A stretch of DNA of 64,000 nt, taken from positions 48,000 to 111,999 of the forward strand of contig CAQUBD010000001.1 in NCBI GenBank assembly GCA_948891265.1, in the 5' to 3' direction. The notes under the pieces are model-generated. The model made no database searches, was not told the DNA's origin, and worked only from the letters and a program-made list of their open reading frames with translations. Both the position numbers and the translations under genes were made by a program. Below are positions 7,832-16,277 of the stretch, one piece after another. Numbering within the stretch: the first letter of the stretch is position 1; each line of letters begins with the position of its first letter. The DNA comes from an uncultured Clostridia bacterium. GTDB lineage: Bacteria > Bacillota > Clostridia > TANB77 > CAG-508.

Positions 7832-8311
7832 ATGAAAACAATGAATTTAAAAGTTATGCGGAGTTTTATTAGAAAAGAAGTAGGTGTAGCTATATTATCA
7901 ATAATTTTAGTTGGATTTTTATTTCCTTCTAAAATACAAGCCAAAGAATTCTTTAATAGTGTTGCAATAAAAAATATTGATAATTCAAATTCAGTAAATT
8001 CAACAACGTACTTTATTAATGATACTAGATTCAGCTTTACTGGTAGCAATGTGGGAAGTATTTTCTGGGTTCCTAAAAGATGTGAAGCTCGTTTAATGAC
8101 TGCAATTGTTGCTAATGATAAAGTTGCGGAAAACATTACTATTGAAGTTTGGAATACAAGTGGATATAGAGAAACAACTCTTTCGATTCCTACAAATAAA
8201 GCATTAGTAACAACATTTAATATTGGAGGAGGAGATCATTATCTCAAATATCATGGACGAGCAGGAGTTACTTATAATGTAAGGCTTCAATTGTATACAT
8301 GGGATTATTGA
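7832..8311 (+). CDS. Secreted protein of unknown function
   Basis: 159 residues with a clear signal peptide: basic start, hydrophobic core GVAILSIILVGFLF, likely cleavage at IQA-KE. The mature 120 residues are rich in beta-forming segments and aromatic residues (IFWVPKRCE, EVWNTSG, LQLYTWDY), consistent with a small beta-sandwich. One Cys, no membrane segment. AAGGAGGT lies seven bases before the ATG. A CGG Arg codon occurs in the signal peptide at 7859. The gene is divergent from the split Spo0A-like regulator. I do not recognise a family. Confidence 0.8.
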   Translation: MKTMNLKVMRSFIRKEVGVAILSIILVGFLFPSKIQAKEFFNSVAIKNIDNSNSVNSTTYFINDTRFSFTGSNVGSIFWVPKRCEARLMTAIVANDKVAENITIEVWNTSGYRETTLSIPTNKALVTTFNIGGGDHYLKYHGRAGVTYNVRLQLYTWDY

Positions 8312-8353
8312 TTTTTACAAGAAACTATTAGCTTTTAACTCTCTCTCATTTCT

Positions 8354-8382
8354 AAAAAGGAAACTATTTTAGTTTCCTTTTT
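8354..8382. terminator. Bidirectional terminator
   Basis: AAAAAGGAAACTA pairs with TAGTTTCCTTTTT around a two- to four-base loop between two convergent genes. T runs on both strands let it serve both. It covers the stop region of the leftward DUF4179 gene. Confidence 0.85.
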
Positions 8383-9442
8383 CTTTTGTTAATATAATTG
8401 AAAAATTAAATACATTATCTAATGCAATACATAAATTTAATTGTTCTATATCATTATTTGAAGTAATAGGAAAAGTAGCACTTATTTCATCTTTATATAC
8501 ATATACTGAATCTTCAATGCTATTAACATCATATCTATTACCAGACATATCTTCTAAATACATAGAAATATTTCTAATTTTACTAATATCTATATTTTTC
8601 ATTTTATATGTTATTCTCGTTGTTGTTGCAGTAGAGTTTGCATTTATCAACTCAACATCATTGCTCTGATTTTTTAACTTGTATTTTATAGTATCTCTAT
8701 TATAAAATTGATCACTTAAATCTAATTCTAAATTCCAATTACCTTTAATCTTAGTATTTTGTTCTCTGTCAAAACAAATTGTCTTAAATTGTATATATAA
8801 TCTTTTTGATTTTGGAAAACCTTTTATAGTACCGATTTTATAAAGAGATTTATTGTTTTGGTCATTCAATTCTATTGCTTGTATTCCATACCCATTAGCA
8901 CATTGTTGATGAAAGAAATCATCTATACATTGCAATCTATTTTTTTTGCAGAATTCTTTATAAGCATTCTTATTATAACAGAATATAATATTATTATTTT
9001 CATCATATATTAAAAGATCCTGAATATCTGCTGGTTCAGTTATATTTTTTATTTGTGATATATCAAAATCAAATAATATATTCAAATTATAATCAGACAT
9101 TATTATATAATCAATTTTTGCTCCTATCTTATTAGAATATGCATATTCCATATCGACATTTTGAATATATCCATTTTCTACAGCAATTTTTAAGCTATCA
9201 TTGACATAGCCTATAGAAGTTTTAGATGTATAATTTTTATTTATTTTATATGCACATACAATTAAATTCATTGATATTATTAGAAGTGAAAAAGCTAATA
9301 CTAATCTTTTATATATTTTTGTATTTATTCTTTTTTCCTTATTAGCATCAAAAGTTAATATCGAGTTAGTAAAACTTATAGGAACAGTAATATTTTGTTC
9401 TAATGTATAATATAAATTTTTTTCAAAAATATTTTCTTCCAT
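8369..9442 (-). CDS. DUF4179 membrane protein, likely anti-sigma partner
   Basis: About 357 residues. A short cytoplasmic N-terminus, a single membrane helix near residues 45-65 (LVLAFSLLIISMNLIVCAY) and a large extracytoplasmic part of DUF4179 type. The family is usually encoded right after ECF sigma factors and is thought to hold or tune them, as here. Start chosen at ATG 9442, which follows AAAGAAGGA at good spacing; a TTG at 9463 extends it by seven residues but has no ribosome site. It lies 39 bases after the sigma gene. Confidence 0.82.
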   Translation of the reverse strand: MEENIFEKNLYYTLEQNITVPISFTNSILTFDANKEKRINTKIYKRLVLAFSLLIISMNLIVCAYKINKNYTSKTSIGYVNDSLKIAVENGYIQNVDMEYAYSNKIGAKIDYIIMSDYNLNILFDFDISQIKNITEPADIQDLLIYDENNNIIFCYNKNAYKEFCKKNRLQCIDDFFHQQCANGYGIQAIELNDQNNKSLYKIGTIKGFPKSKRLYIQFKTICFDREQNTKIKGNWNLELDLSDQFYNRDTIKYKLKNQSNDVELINANSTATTTRITYKMKNIDISKIRNISMYLEDMSGNRYDVNSIEDSVYVYKDEISATFPITSNNDIEQLNLCIALDNVFNFSIILTKEKGN

Positions 9443-9481
9443 AAAATCCTTCTTTCTATACAATATTTAATTTTTTAATAA

Positions 9482-10003
9482 TTAAATAGTTATTATTTTT
9501 TCATATTTGTTTTTTAGTTTCATTTTTGATCTTCTTAATATTGTTTTTATTGTATTTTCGTTTTTATTTAATATTTCTGCTATTTCCTTTGTTGTATATT
9601 TTTCACAATAATAAAGAACTATGGTTGTTCTTTCCTTTTTATTAAGTGACTTTATAATAGAATAAAAGTCTAAATTTGATTCTATCTCTAAGTTGTTACT
9701 GTCTAGTATTTTATATGTATCTATTTCTTCTAAAGGTGCAAATTTTAATATTTTTTTTCTATAGATTTCATTACATTTATTTATCAGTATTTTAATTATC
9801 CAGTTTTTAAATTTCTTGGGATCCTGTAAATTTTTTATATTTGTAAATGCTGAAATCATTGTTTCTTGAATAGCTTCATCTATATCATATTCTGAATGTA
9901 ATCTTGTTAATGCTATTTTGTATAAGTCTTGTTGATAATTTAAAATTAACTGTGTAAATGCTTGCTTATTTCCATATATAGCCATTTCTACTAAATCTTC
10001 CAC
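9482..10003 (-). CDS. ECF-type RNA polymerase sigma factor
   Basis: Sigma-70 family, extracytoplasmic-function group, 173 residues. The region 2 helix set (YDIDEAIQETMISAFTNI, FKNWIIKILINKC) and region 4 helix-turn-helix (YTTKEIAEILNKNENTIKT) are both visible. It starts at GTG, seven bases after AAAGGAGG. It forms an operon with the DUF4179 membrane protein, so it is probably released by an envelope signal. No obvious copy of its own target promoter could be picked out by eye. Confidence 0.92.
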   Translation of the reverse strand: MEDLVEMAIYGNKQAFTQLILNYQQDLYKIALTRLHSEYDIDEAIQETMISAFTNIKNLQDPKKFKNWIIKILINKCNEIYRKKILKFAPLEEIDTYKILDSNNLEIESNLDFYSIIKSLNKKERTTIVLYYCEKYTTKEIAEILNKNENTIKTILRRSKMKLKNKYEKIITI

Positions 10004-10182
10004 TTTTTCCTCCTTTATATCAATAATTAATATAGTTATAACATAAAAAATAGTAAATACAAAAGATGTTCACTTATTAAGATGTTTTTAGTTCATTTAT
10101 TAGTTTCATATTTTAGAATATATATTTAAATATTTAATGTACAATTATAATATAGTAAAAGAAATATTTTCTCTTTAAATTT

Positions 10183-10234
10183 AAGTTCTAGGTTTTTTAA
10201 ATTGTAATTTATATAAACAGTTATAATATAAAGA
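10183..10234. repeat. Partial copy of the 26.0-kb MITE-like element
   Basis: This stretch resembles the left inverted-repeat arm at 26024-26075 (AAGTT, then GGTTTTTT, TTATAATTTAT-like and GTTATAATATA blocks in the same order). No matching right arm is seen nearby. Apart from this, 10004-10334 shows nothing recognisable. Confidence 0.55.
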
Positions 10235-10334
10235 AAAAACTTAAATTTTTTAAAACTATTGAAATAAAATATAGAACTTTATATAATAGCTAATATTAAA
10301 TTTATATATAATAACTAAAAAAGGAGGAAAATTA

Positions 10335-10757
10335 ATGGACAAATTTAAAGAGATTAGACCAATAGTTTTAGGACTTGCAACTAAAAATAATAAAATATTA
10401 GTAGGAGAAGGATTCGACAACATAAAAAAAGAAACTTTTTATAGATGTTTAGGTGGAGGTATAGAGTTTCTAGAAAAAAGTGATGAAGCATTAAAAAGAG
10501 AATTTTTAGAAGAAATAGATACTAATATAATTATAAAAGAGTTTTTGGGAATTTCAGAGAATATATTTACATATAAAGGTAAAATGGCGCATGAATTAAT
10601 ATTAGTATATTCAATTGATATAAAAGATGAAGAATACAAAGAAGAATATATTATTAATGATGATTGCGGGAGATATAAGGCAAAATGGATAAATATTGAT
10701 GAATTTAAAAGTAAAGAAAAAATATTATATCCAAAAGACATTTTTAGATATCTTTAG
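10335..10757 (+). CDS. Nudix hydrolase
   Basis: 140 residues with a full Nudix box: G-x5-E-x7-REUxEE in GGGIEFLEKSDEALKREFLEE. It hydrolyses a nucleoside diphosphate linked to some group X; the specificity cannot be read from sequence. Cytoplasmic, single domain, strong AAGGAGG before the ATG. Just downstream lies a stop and then a decayed SDR tail, so the gene seems to have been joined to foreign 3' sequence. Confidence 0.88.
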   Translation: MDKFKEIRPIVLGLATKNNKILVGEGFDNIKKETFYRCLGGGIEFLEKSDEALKREFLEEIDTNIIIKEFLGISENIFTYKGKMAHELILVYSIDIKDEEYKEEYIINDDCGRYKAKWINIDEFKSKEKILYPKDIFRYL

Positions 10758-10761
10758 TTAG

Positions 10762-10908
10762 AATAAAGAATTAAGGAAAAGGATTAATGAAAAAATTATA
10801 AAGGTAACAGAAAACAAGATAAATAGAAAAAATTTAGTAAAAGAATTATCTAAAAAAGAATACATAACAGGTCAAATAATATCAATTAATGGAGGATGGT
10901 CAATTTAA
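10762..10908 (+). pseudogene. C-terminal remnant of an SDR gene
   Basis: Translation in one frame from just after the Nudix stop gives a Lys-rich stretch ending in EYITGQIISINGGWSI and a stop. The last dozen residues equal those of the intact SDR at 5889-6617, and the terminator after it is similar too. The N-terminal four fifths of the gene, including the cofactor and catalytic motifs, is missing. Confidence 0.8.
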
Positions 10909-10921
10909 TATAATAGAAAAA

Positions 10922-10960
10922 AGAAAATTGATAAAGTTTCTTCTTTCAATTTTCTTTTTT
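10922..10960. terminator. Bidirectional terminator
   Basis: AGAAAATTGA pairs with TCAATTTTCT, followed by a T run. It resembles the hairpin behind the intact SDR gene and sits between convergent units. Confidence 0.7.
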
Positions 10961-10961
10961 A

Positions 10962-11429
10962 TTAATTTTCACTTAATTTTCTTTTATAATTTCCAGAAAG
11001 TATTTTTGGAAAATAAGTTATTATTTTATAAACTGCTAAACGAATTTTTTTACTCCATAAGTAAGACCTTCTTAATTTTCTAACACTAGTTAAGGATACT
11101 GGTTCATCATCTAAAACTAATAATTCATTTTGTTTTTTTTCTATATCAAATATATAATTTTTTGAATCATTATTGTCCCATTCATTATTATTATTCCTAA
11201 AACAGAAATTAAATGTTTCGCCTTCTCCTAAGAAAATTTCTGCTTGAAAACCAAGTTCTGTTTTTTCCATTTTTATTTCATTTACATTGTCCCAATTAAG
11301 GCCAAAACCATAATGAATAAAAACTTCTTCAGAATTTTCTTGAAAAAATTTTCCTGTATATGATATTTTAATATTACTATTTTCGACTAATTTATCAGTA
11401 TTAAAAAATATGTTTTTTACCAATTCCAT
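10962..11429 (-). CDS. CBM25-like starch-binding domain protein
   Basis: 155 residues, cytoplasmic by appearance (no signal peptide). Residues 15-95 match the CBM25/CBM53 carbohydrate-binding pattern: VFIHYGFGLNWDNV, an EIFLGEGETFNFCFRN strand and EWDNNDSKNYIF. These families bind alpha-glucans. The remaining 60 residues are basic and end in RKLSEN. A role on intracellular glycogen is possible, but no glycan enzyme is next to it. AAGGAGAG precedes the ATG. Confidence 0.75.
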   Translation of the reverse strand: MELVKNIFFNTDKLVENSNIKISYTGKFFQENSEEVFIHYGFGLNWDNVNEIKMEKTELGFQAEIFLGEGETFNFCFRNNNNEWDNNDSKNYIFDIEKKQNELLVLDDEPVSLTSVRKLRRSYLWSKKIRLAVYKIITYFPKILSGNYKRKLSEN

Positions 11430-11647
11430 AGGTCAAAACTCTCCTTTTTATCTTTTGCTACAAGTATTATAATATTAAATTAGATATAGTGCAAGAGATT
11501 TTTGTAAAATTTTTAGAAAATTTGAGTTTTTTAGTAGTTTGTTGAAATTAAATGATTTATTAAAATATAAAACTTAAAGTATTTTTAGAATTTAAATAAA
11601 AAGTAAAACATATTATTTAATAAATTAGTATTATAACATGTAAAGCA

Positions 11648-11941
11648 CTTAAAAATTATTTGGTCATACAGACCATAACATTAGGAATGTTCATGGAAAA
11701 CCTCTATATATTTATATTCCTTTTTTATTACATTCCTCGGTTCAATACGAGTTCTAAAAATATTTAAAATTGCGTGTATGAGCCTCTCCGACTTTGCGCA
11801 CCATCATACACTCAATTTAATATCTTTTAAGACCCTCTCCAATCACATTCGTCATTTCATTCAAAAGGAATATAAATATATAGAGGTTTAGCTTGAGTGA
11901 AAAAGCCATATCATGGTTTATATGACTAAATGATTTTTAAG
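11648..11941. repeat. MITE-like structured element, family A core, copy 1
   Basis: Imperfect outer inverted repeats (CTTAAAAATTATTTGG... and its counterpart at 11922-11941) enclose inner arms ATATTTATATTCC/GGAATATAAATAT. Inside is the family A core: a CTCG...CGAG hairpin, then a long stem GTGTATGA/TCATACAC with loop CTCTCCGACTTTGCGCACC. Copies 2 and 3 have ATGTATGA/TCATACAT, a compensatory change. No coding frame. It fills most of the 590-base gap before the VanW gene. Confidence 0.75.
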
Positions 11942-12016
11942 CGATTGCCATAACATTATTGTAAAAGAAAAAAGAGTATGATAATATAAAAGTAAATAAA
12001 AAGGAGAATGATACAT

Positions 12017-13651
12017 ATGAAAAAGAATATTCAGCAAAAAATAGAGAATAATGAAGATAAAAATAAAATAAAAAAGAATAAAAATATTTTAACTCTTTTT
12101 ATAATACTAATTATAATAGTATTAGGACTAATTTTTTCAACAATATTTGCATTTTTAAATATAAACAATAATAATATTGTAAGTGGAGTAAAAATCGAAG
12201 GTATAGATATTTCAGGGTTAACAAGAGATGAGGCAAAATCTAAAATAGAATTAATATATAGCGAAAAGAAGAGTCAAGATATAGTATTAAAATATGAAGA
12301 ATATGATGCAACTATAAATGCTGAATTATTAGAAGCAAACTATGATATTGAAAAAGCATTAGAAGAGGCAATTTCGATAGGAAAAAATAGTAATATATTT
12401 ATAAATAATTATAATATTTTATTTGCACTCTTTGGTAAGAAAGATATAAATGTAAATATGAAAATAAATAAAGAAATTGCAAAAAATACAATTGCTGATA
12501 TAGAAAAAAATATGCCAAATGCTGTAATAGAACCAGATTATTATATAGAAAATGATAAATTAATAATAACTAAAGGTAAAGAAGGCCTAAAAATAGATAT
12601 ACAAAAATTAATGGAAAAAATAGAAAATAGATTAAAAGAAACAAAAGCATGTCAAGAATATATTGAAATGCCAATAATTAGCAAAAAGCCAGAGAAAATT
12701 AATATTGAGAAAATACATAAAGAGATATGCAAAAAAGTACAAGATGCTTATTATACAGAAAATCCATTTAAATTATATCCAGAGGTAGAAGGAGTAGAAT
12801 TTAACATAGAAGAAGCAAAAAGAATACTAGAAGAAGATAAAGAGCAATATGAAATTCAATTAACAATTACAAAACCAAAAGTTACAATGGCACAGATAGG
12901 AACAGAAGCCTTTCCAGATTTGTTAGGTACATGTTCAACAAGATATGATGCAAGTAATATAGAAAGAAGTACAAATTTAAATATTGCATGTCAAAGAATT
13001 AATGATAAAGTAATATTACCAGAAGAAATTTTTTCTTATAATAAAACATTAGGAGAAAGAACAGCATCAGCAGGGTACAAAAAAGCTAAAGTATATGAAA
13101 ATGGTCAAGTTGTAGATGGAATAGGGGGAGGTATTTGTCAAATATCATCAACATTATATAATGTAATTTTAAAGGCAAATTTAGAAGCGATAGAAAGAAG
13201 AAATCATCAATTTATAACATCATATATTCCAGTTGGTCAAGATGCAACAGTAGCTTATGGAGTAACAGATTTTAAATTTAAAAATACCAGAAAGTATGCT
13301 GTAAAAATAGAAGCAAGTTGTTCAAATGGAATTGCTACTGTTTCTATTTACGGAATTAAAGAAGATAATGAATACACAGTTTCATTTGATACAAAAACTA
13401 TTTCAACTATACCATATACAGTAAAATATGTAGAAGATAATTCTTTGGCAATGGGAGAAGAAAAAGTTAGCCAAATAGGAGCAAATGGGGCAATTACAGA
13501 AACTTATATTATTAAAAGTTTAAATGGGAAAATTGTTTCAAAAGAACTTCTTTCAAAAGATACATATAATGCAATGCAAAGAATAATATTAAAAGGTACG
13601 AAAAGAGATAAACAAGATACTAATAGCAATTTAAATAAACAAGTAAATTAG
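12017..13651 (+). CDS. VanW family surface protein with G5 domain
   Basis: About 544 residues. A short cytoplasmic start, one membrane helix near residues 28-50, peptidoglycan-binding-like (PG_binding_4) repeats through the middle, the VanW domain (YNKTLGERTASAGYKKA...GGGICQISSTLYN...RRNHQF) and a C-terminal G5-like segment. It is probably anchored in the membrane and acts at the cell wall; no enzymatic reaction is established for VanW. ATG 12017 was chosen because GGAG at 12003-12006 is ten bases before it but only one base before the ATG at 12008. Confidence 0.88.
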   Translation: MKKNIQQKIENNEDKNKIKKNKNILTLFIILIIIVLGLIFSTIFAFLNINNNNIVSGVKIEGIDISGLTRDEAKSKIELIYSEKKSQDIVLKYEEYDATINAELLEANYDIEKALEEAISIGKNSNIFINNYNILFALFGKKDINVNMKINKEIAKNTIADIEKNMPNAVIEPDYYIENDKLIITKGKEGLKIDIQKLMEKIENRLKETKACQEYIEMPIISKKPEKINIEKIHKEICKKVQDAYYTENPFKLYPEVEGVEFNIEEAKRILEEDKEQYEIQLTITKPKVTMAQIGTEAFPDLLGTCSTRYDASNIERSTNLNIACQRINDKVILPEEIFSYNKTLGERTASAGYKKAKVYENGQVVDGIGGGICQISSTLYNVILKANLEAIERRNHQFITSYIPVGQDATVAYGVTDFKFKNTRKYAVKIEASCSNGIATVSIYGIKEDNEYTVSFDTKTISTIPYTVKYVEDNSLAMGEEKVSQIGANGAITETYIIKSLNGKIVSKELLSKDTYNAMQRIILKGTKRDKQDTNSNLNKQVN

Positions 13652-13662
13652 AGATAATATAT

Positions 13663-13694
13663 GATACCATAGAATATAAATATTTTATGGTATC
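13663..13694 (+). terminator. Terminator after the VanW gene
   Basis: GATACCATA pairs with TATGGTATC around a 14-base AT loop, followed by an AT-rich tail. Confidence 0.6.
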
Positions 13695-13737
13695 TATATT
13701 ATTATATATTATAATTTTTAAGTTTAAATATAAATCT

Positions 13738-13995
13738 TAGTACCCAACACTATTTAGAATATAAATTAAAAATTTTTATAATAATATTTATATTCATTTT
13801 TCATTTCATTCCTCGGTTCAATACGAGTTCTAAAAAGATTTAAAATTGCATGTATGAGCCTCTCCGACTTTGCGCACCCTCATACATGCAATTTAATATC
13901 TTTTAAGACCCTCTCCAATCACATTCGTCATTTCATTCAAAAGGAATATAAATATTATTTTATAGAGTAATAGCTAATATAAAAACTGTCGAGTA
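13738..13995. repeat. MITE-like structured element, family A, copy 2
   Basis: Almost identical to the copy at 59420-59662. Terminal repeats TAGTACCCAACA.../...CTGTCGAGTA, inner arms ATAATATTTATATTC/GAATATAAATATTAT, the CTCG...CGAG hairpin and a perfect 14-pair stem ATTGCATGTATGAG/CTCATACATGCAAT around a pyrimidine-rich loop. No coding frame. Confidence 0.85.
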
Positions 13996-14016
13996 ATAAA
14001 AATATAAATAAAAACA

Positions 14017-14045
14017 TTGCAATTATTAACATAATGTGGTAAGAT
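14017..14045 (+). promoter_or_regulatory. Promoter with embedded ACATAATGT motif
   Basis: TTGCAA at 14017-14022, 17-base spacer, TAAGAT at 14040-14045. The spacer carries the same ATTAACATAATGTG at the same place as the promoter at 5188-5216. The transcript would have a leader of about 110 bases. Confidence 0.65.
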
Positions 14046-14158
14046 GAAGAAGTAAGATTTTTATAATCAATGATAAAATTTATCAGAAGGAGGGAAGTTC
14101 TTTATTTTTCTAGTAACTAATTAACCAATTAAATGAACTCAAATAGGAGGAAAACTTT

Positions 14159-15949
14159 ATGAAAATTGCAAAAACAATCATTACAGCAGTAGTAGTACTT
14201 ATTTGTTTAGGACTTTATCAATTAGCACTACCGACACTATCTTTAGGATATTTAAGTGGGTTTTTGTTTATAGCAGTATGTGCAATAATGGCTTCGGTAA
14301 TAGTACCACTGTGGATATTAAAAGAAGAGGATGATATAGAAGACTACAATTTTTGTATTCCACTTGTTACATTTGTTATAGCAGTTGTTATGGTAATAGG
14401 AGGGGCCATTGTAGGGAGCAGTATATTCAATCATTCTACTATGTATAATCAAATAGGAGAAATAGAAAACAAATCATTTACAGAAGATATTGTAGAGATT
14501 GATAATACACAAATTCCAACTGTAGACATAAATCTTGCTGCAAAATTAGCTGACAAGAAATTGGGAGAAGATATTGGATTAGGATCTCAGATGAAAGTTG
14601 GAGAATTTACAAACAAGCAGAGTGTAAATGGTAAGTTAGTATATGTTGCACCTCTGGAGCACTCAGGATTTTTTAAGTGGTGGTCCAATTCAGAAGGTAC
14701 TACAGGATATGTAATTGTGAGTGCTACTAACTCTAATGATGTTCAATTGGTAAGAGAGGTTGGAGGAAAAGGTCTTAAACTAAAATATTTGGATTCAGCA
14801 TATTTTTCATCTGACCTAAAAAGGCATATTAGAAGTCAAGGCTATAGAAATATAGGCTTAACTGAATTTACATTTGAATTGGATGACGAAGGAAATCCAT
14901 ATTATGTAGTAACAACATACAAAAATAAGACACTTTGGGGAAATCCAGAGGCCACCGGTGTTGTAATATGTGATGTACAAACAGGAGAATGCGAGTGGTA
15001 TTCTGTAGAAGATACACCCCAATGGGTAGATATTATTCAACCAGAAAGTTTTATTAGTGACCAACTTGCACATTATGGTAGATATGTTCACGGATGGTGG
15101 AATCCATCAAACAAAGAAGAACTTAGTGTAACAAAGCACATTACAACAGTATATAATAATGGAAATTGCTATTATTATACTGGAATGAGTTCCGTTGGAA
15201 AGGATGATGGAACTGTTGGATTTGTTATGGTTAATACAAGAGATAAGTCAGCTATTATGTATAAAATGGTTGGTGTAACCGAAGCCGGAGCAATGAGAAG
15301 TGCAGAAGGTGAGGTTCAGGATATGGGTTATAGTGCAACATGTCCAATACCATTAAACATAGGTGGAATTCCAACATATTTTCTGACACTTAAAGATAAT
15401 GAAGGTTTGGTTAAGAGCTATGCATTAGTAAATATCGAAGATTATTCAATCGTAGGTATGGGTTCAACTATTGCAGAAGCAAAAAGAAGTTATACAAACA
15501 AAATGACTTCTAAGGGAAATAATGTAGTATTTACTGATGAAGCCTATGGATATACTCAAGAGGGCGTTGTTACAAGAATTACAGCAAATATCGAGAATGG
15601 AAATTCGTATTATTACATGATTCTTGATAATGATATGACAAAGCTGTATATGGCTGCATACATGATTTCTGAAGAATTGCCAGTTACCAGAGAAGGTGAT
15701 AAGGTTAAAGTTAGTTTTGTTGATGAAGCAAATGGAACAATTAATATTGTAACATTTGATAACTTAAATCTGTCACAGCAGATTAGTCCAGAACAGCAAA
15801 TTAAAAATGATGAGTCAACAAACATCATTGAAGATTCAGGGAACAAAATTATTGAAGTAAATCCTGAAGAAAACGCTGAAGTTTGGGACAGTCTTTCAGA
15901 GGAAGAAAAGGCAAAAATTCTTAAGGATATGCAGAAAAATGAGGAATAA
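14159..15949 (+). CDS. Large membrane-anchored protein of unknown function
   Basis: 596 residues. Three hydrophobic segments lie in the first 105 residues (about 5-27, 31-55 and 67-90) with an acidic EEDDIEDY loop. A long extracytoplasmic-looking part follows with repeated beta-rich units around GYVIV, GFVMVNTRD and YALVNIEDYS, and an acidic C-terminal tail. I do not recognise a family. Codon use is richer in GC than in neighbours (CTG, ACC, GGC, CAG codons), and its promoter matches the one before the other foreign-looking gene at 5263, which points to horizontal transfer or common regulation. AGGAGG precedes the ATG and a strong terminator follows. Confidence 0.8.
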   Translation: MKIAKTIITAVVVLICLGLYQLALPTLSLGYLSGFLFIAVCAIMASVIVPLWILKEEDDIEDYNFCIPLVTFVIAVVMVIGGAIVGSSIFNHSTMYNQIGEIENKSFTEDIVEIDNTQIPTVDINLAAKLADKKLGEDIGLGSQMKVGEFTNKQSVNGKLVYVAPLEHSGFFKWWSNSEGTTGYVIVSATNSNDVQLVREVGGKGLKLKYLDSAYFSSDLKRHIRSQGYRNIGLTEFTFELDDEGNPYYVVTTYKNKTLWGNPEATGVVICDVQTGECEWYSVEDTPQWVDIIQPESFISDQLAHYGRYVHGWWNPSNKEELSVTKHITTVYNNGNCYYYTGMSSVGKDDGTVGFVMVNTRDKSAIMYKMVGVTEAGAMRSAEGEVQDMGYSATCPIPLNIGGIPTYFLTLKDNEGLVKSYALVNIEDYSIVGMGSTIAEAKRSYTNKMTSKGNNVVFTDEAYGYTQEGVVTRITANIENGNSYYYMILDNDMTKLYMAAYMISEELPVTREGDKVKVSFVDEANGTINIVTFDNLNLSQQISPEQQIKNDESTNIIEDSGNKIIEVNPEENAEVWDSLSEEEKAKILKDMQKNEE

Positions 15950-15981
15950 AGAATTAACTAACAGATGCTAGAATTTAGCAT

Positions 15982-16016
15982 AAAAAAGCTTAGAGCAAAT
16001 TGATCTAAGCTTTTTT
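15982..16016. terminator. Bidirectional terminator
   Basis: AAAAAAGCTTAGA pairs perfectly with TCTAAGCTTTTTT. It separates the rightward membrane-protein gene from the leftward tRNA-Lys and can serve both. Confidence 0.92.
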
Positions 16017-16091
16017 GGTGCATCATCTCGGTTTCGAACCGAGGACCTTCAGATTAAGAGTCTGCTGCTCTACCAGCTGAGCTAATGATGC
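16016..16091 (-). tRNA. tRNA-Lys (CTT)
   Basis: Acceptor GCATCAT pairs with ATGATGC, then ACCA. The anticodon loop CTCTTAA gives CTT. T-arm CTCGG/CCGAG with TTCGAAA. Confidence 0.96.
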
Positions 16092-16142
16092 ATATTTTAT
16101 TAATATGCATCGATAGCTAAGGTTGATGCATATGATAGAGTT

Positions 16143-16171
16143 ATTATAGTACCAAAAAAAAGAAATGTCAA
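16143..16171 (-). promoter_or_regulatory. Promoter of tRNA-Lys (CTT)
   Basis: On the minus strand, a perfect TTGACA, a 17-base spacer and a perfect TATAAT. Confidence 0.85.
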
Positions 16172-16277
16172 TAGTAATTTTTTAAAAATTATGTAAACAA
16201 TTAAAGAAAATACATTGACAATAGTAAAATAAAAAGATAAAATAGAATATATAAAAAAAGAAAGAGGTGGGTATAAA

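Noticed and set aside
10889..11083. Rightward 64-residue gene
   Set aside because: It starts inside the SDR remnant, runs through a terminator and overlaps the well-supported leftward CBM25-like gene.
12008..12016. Upstream ATG of the VanW gene
   Set aside because: Only one base separates it from the ribosome site; the ATG at 12017 is better placed.
16172..16277. Magnesium riboswitch before corA
   Set aside because: Only about 100 AT-rich bases with no M-box-like stems.
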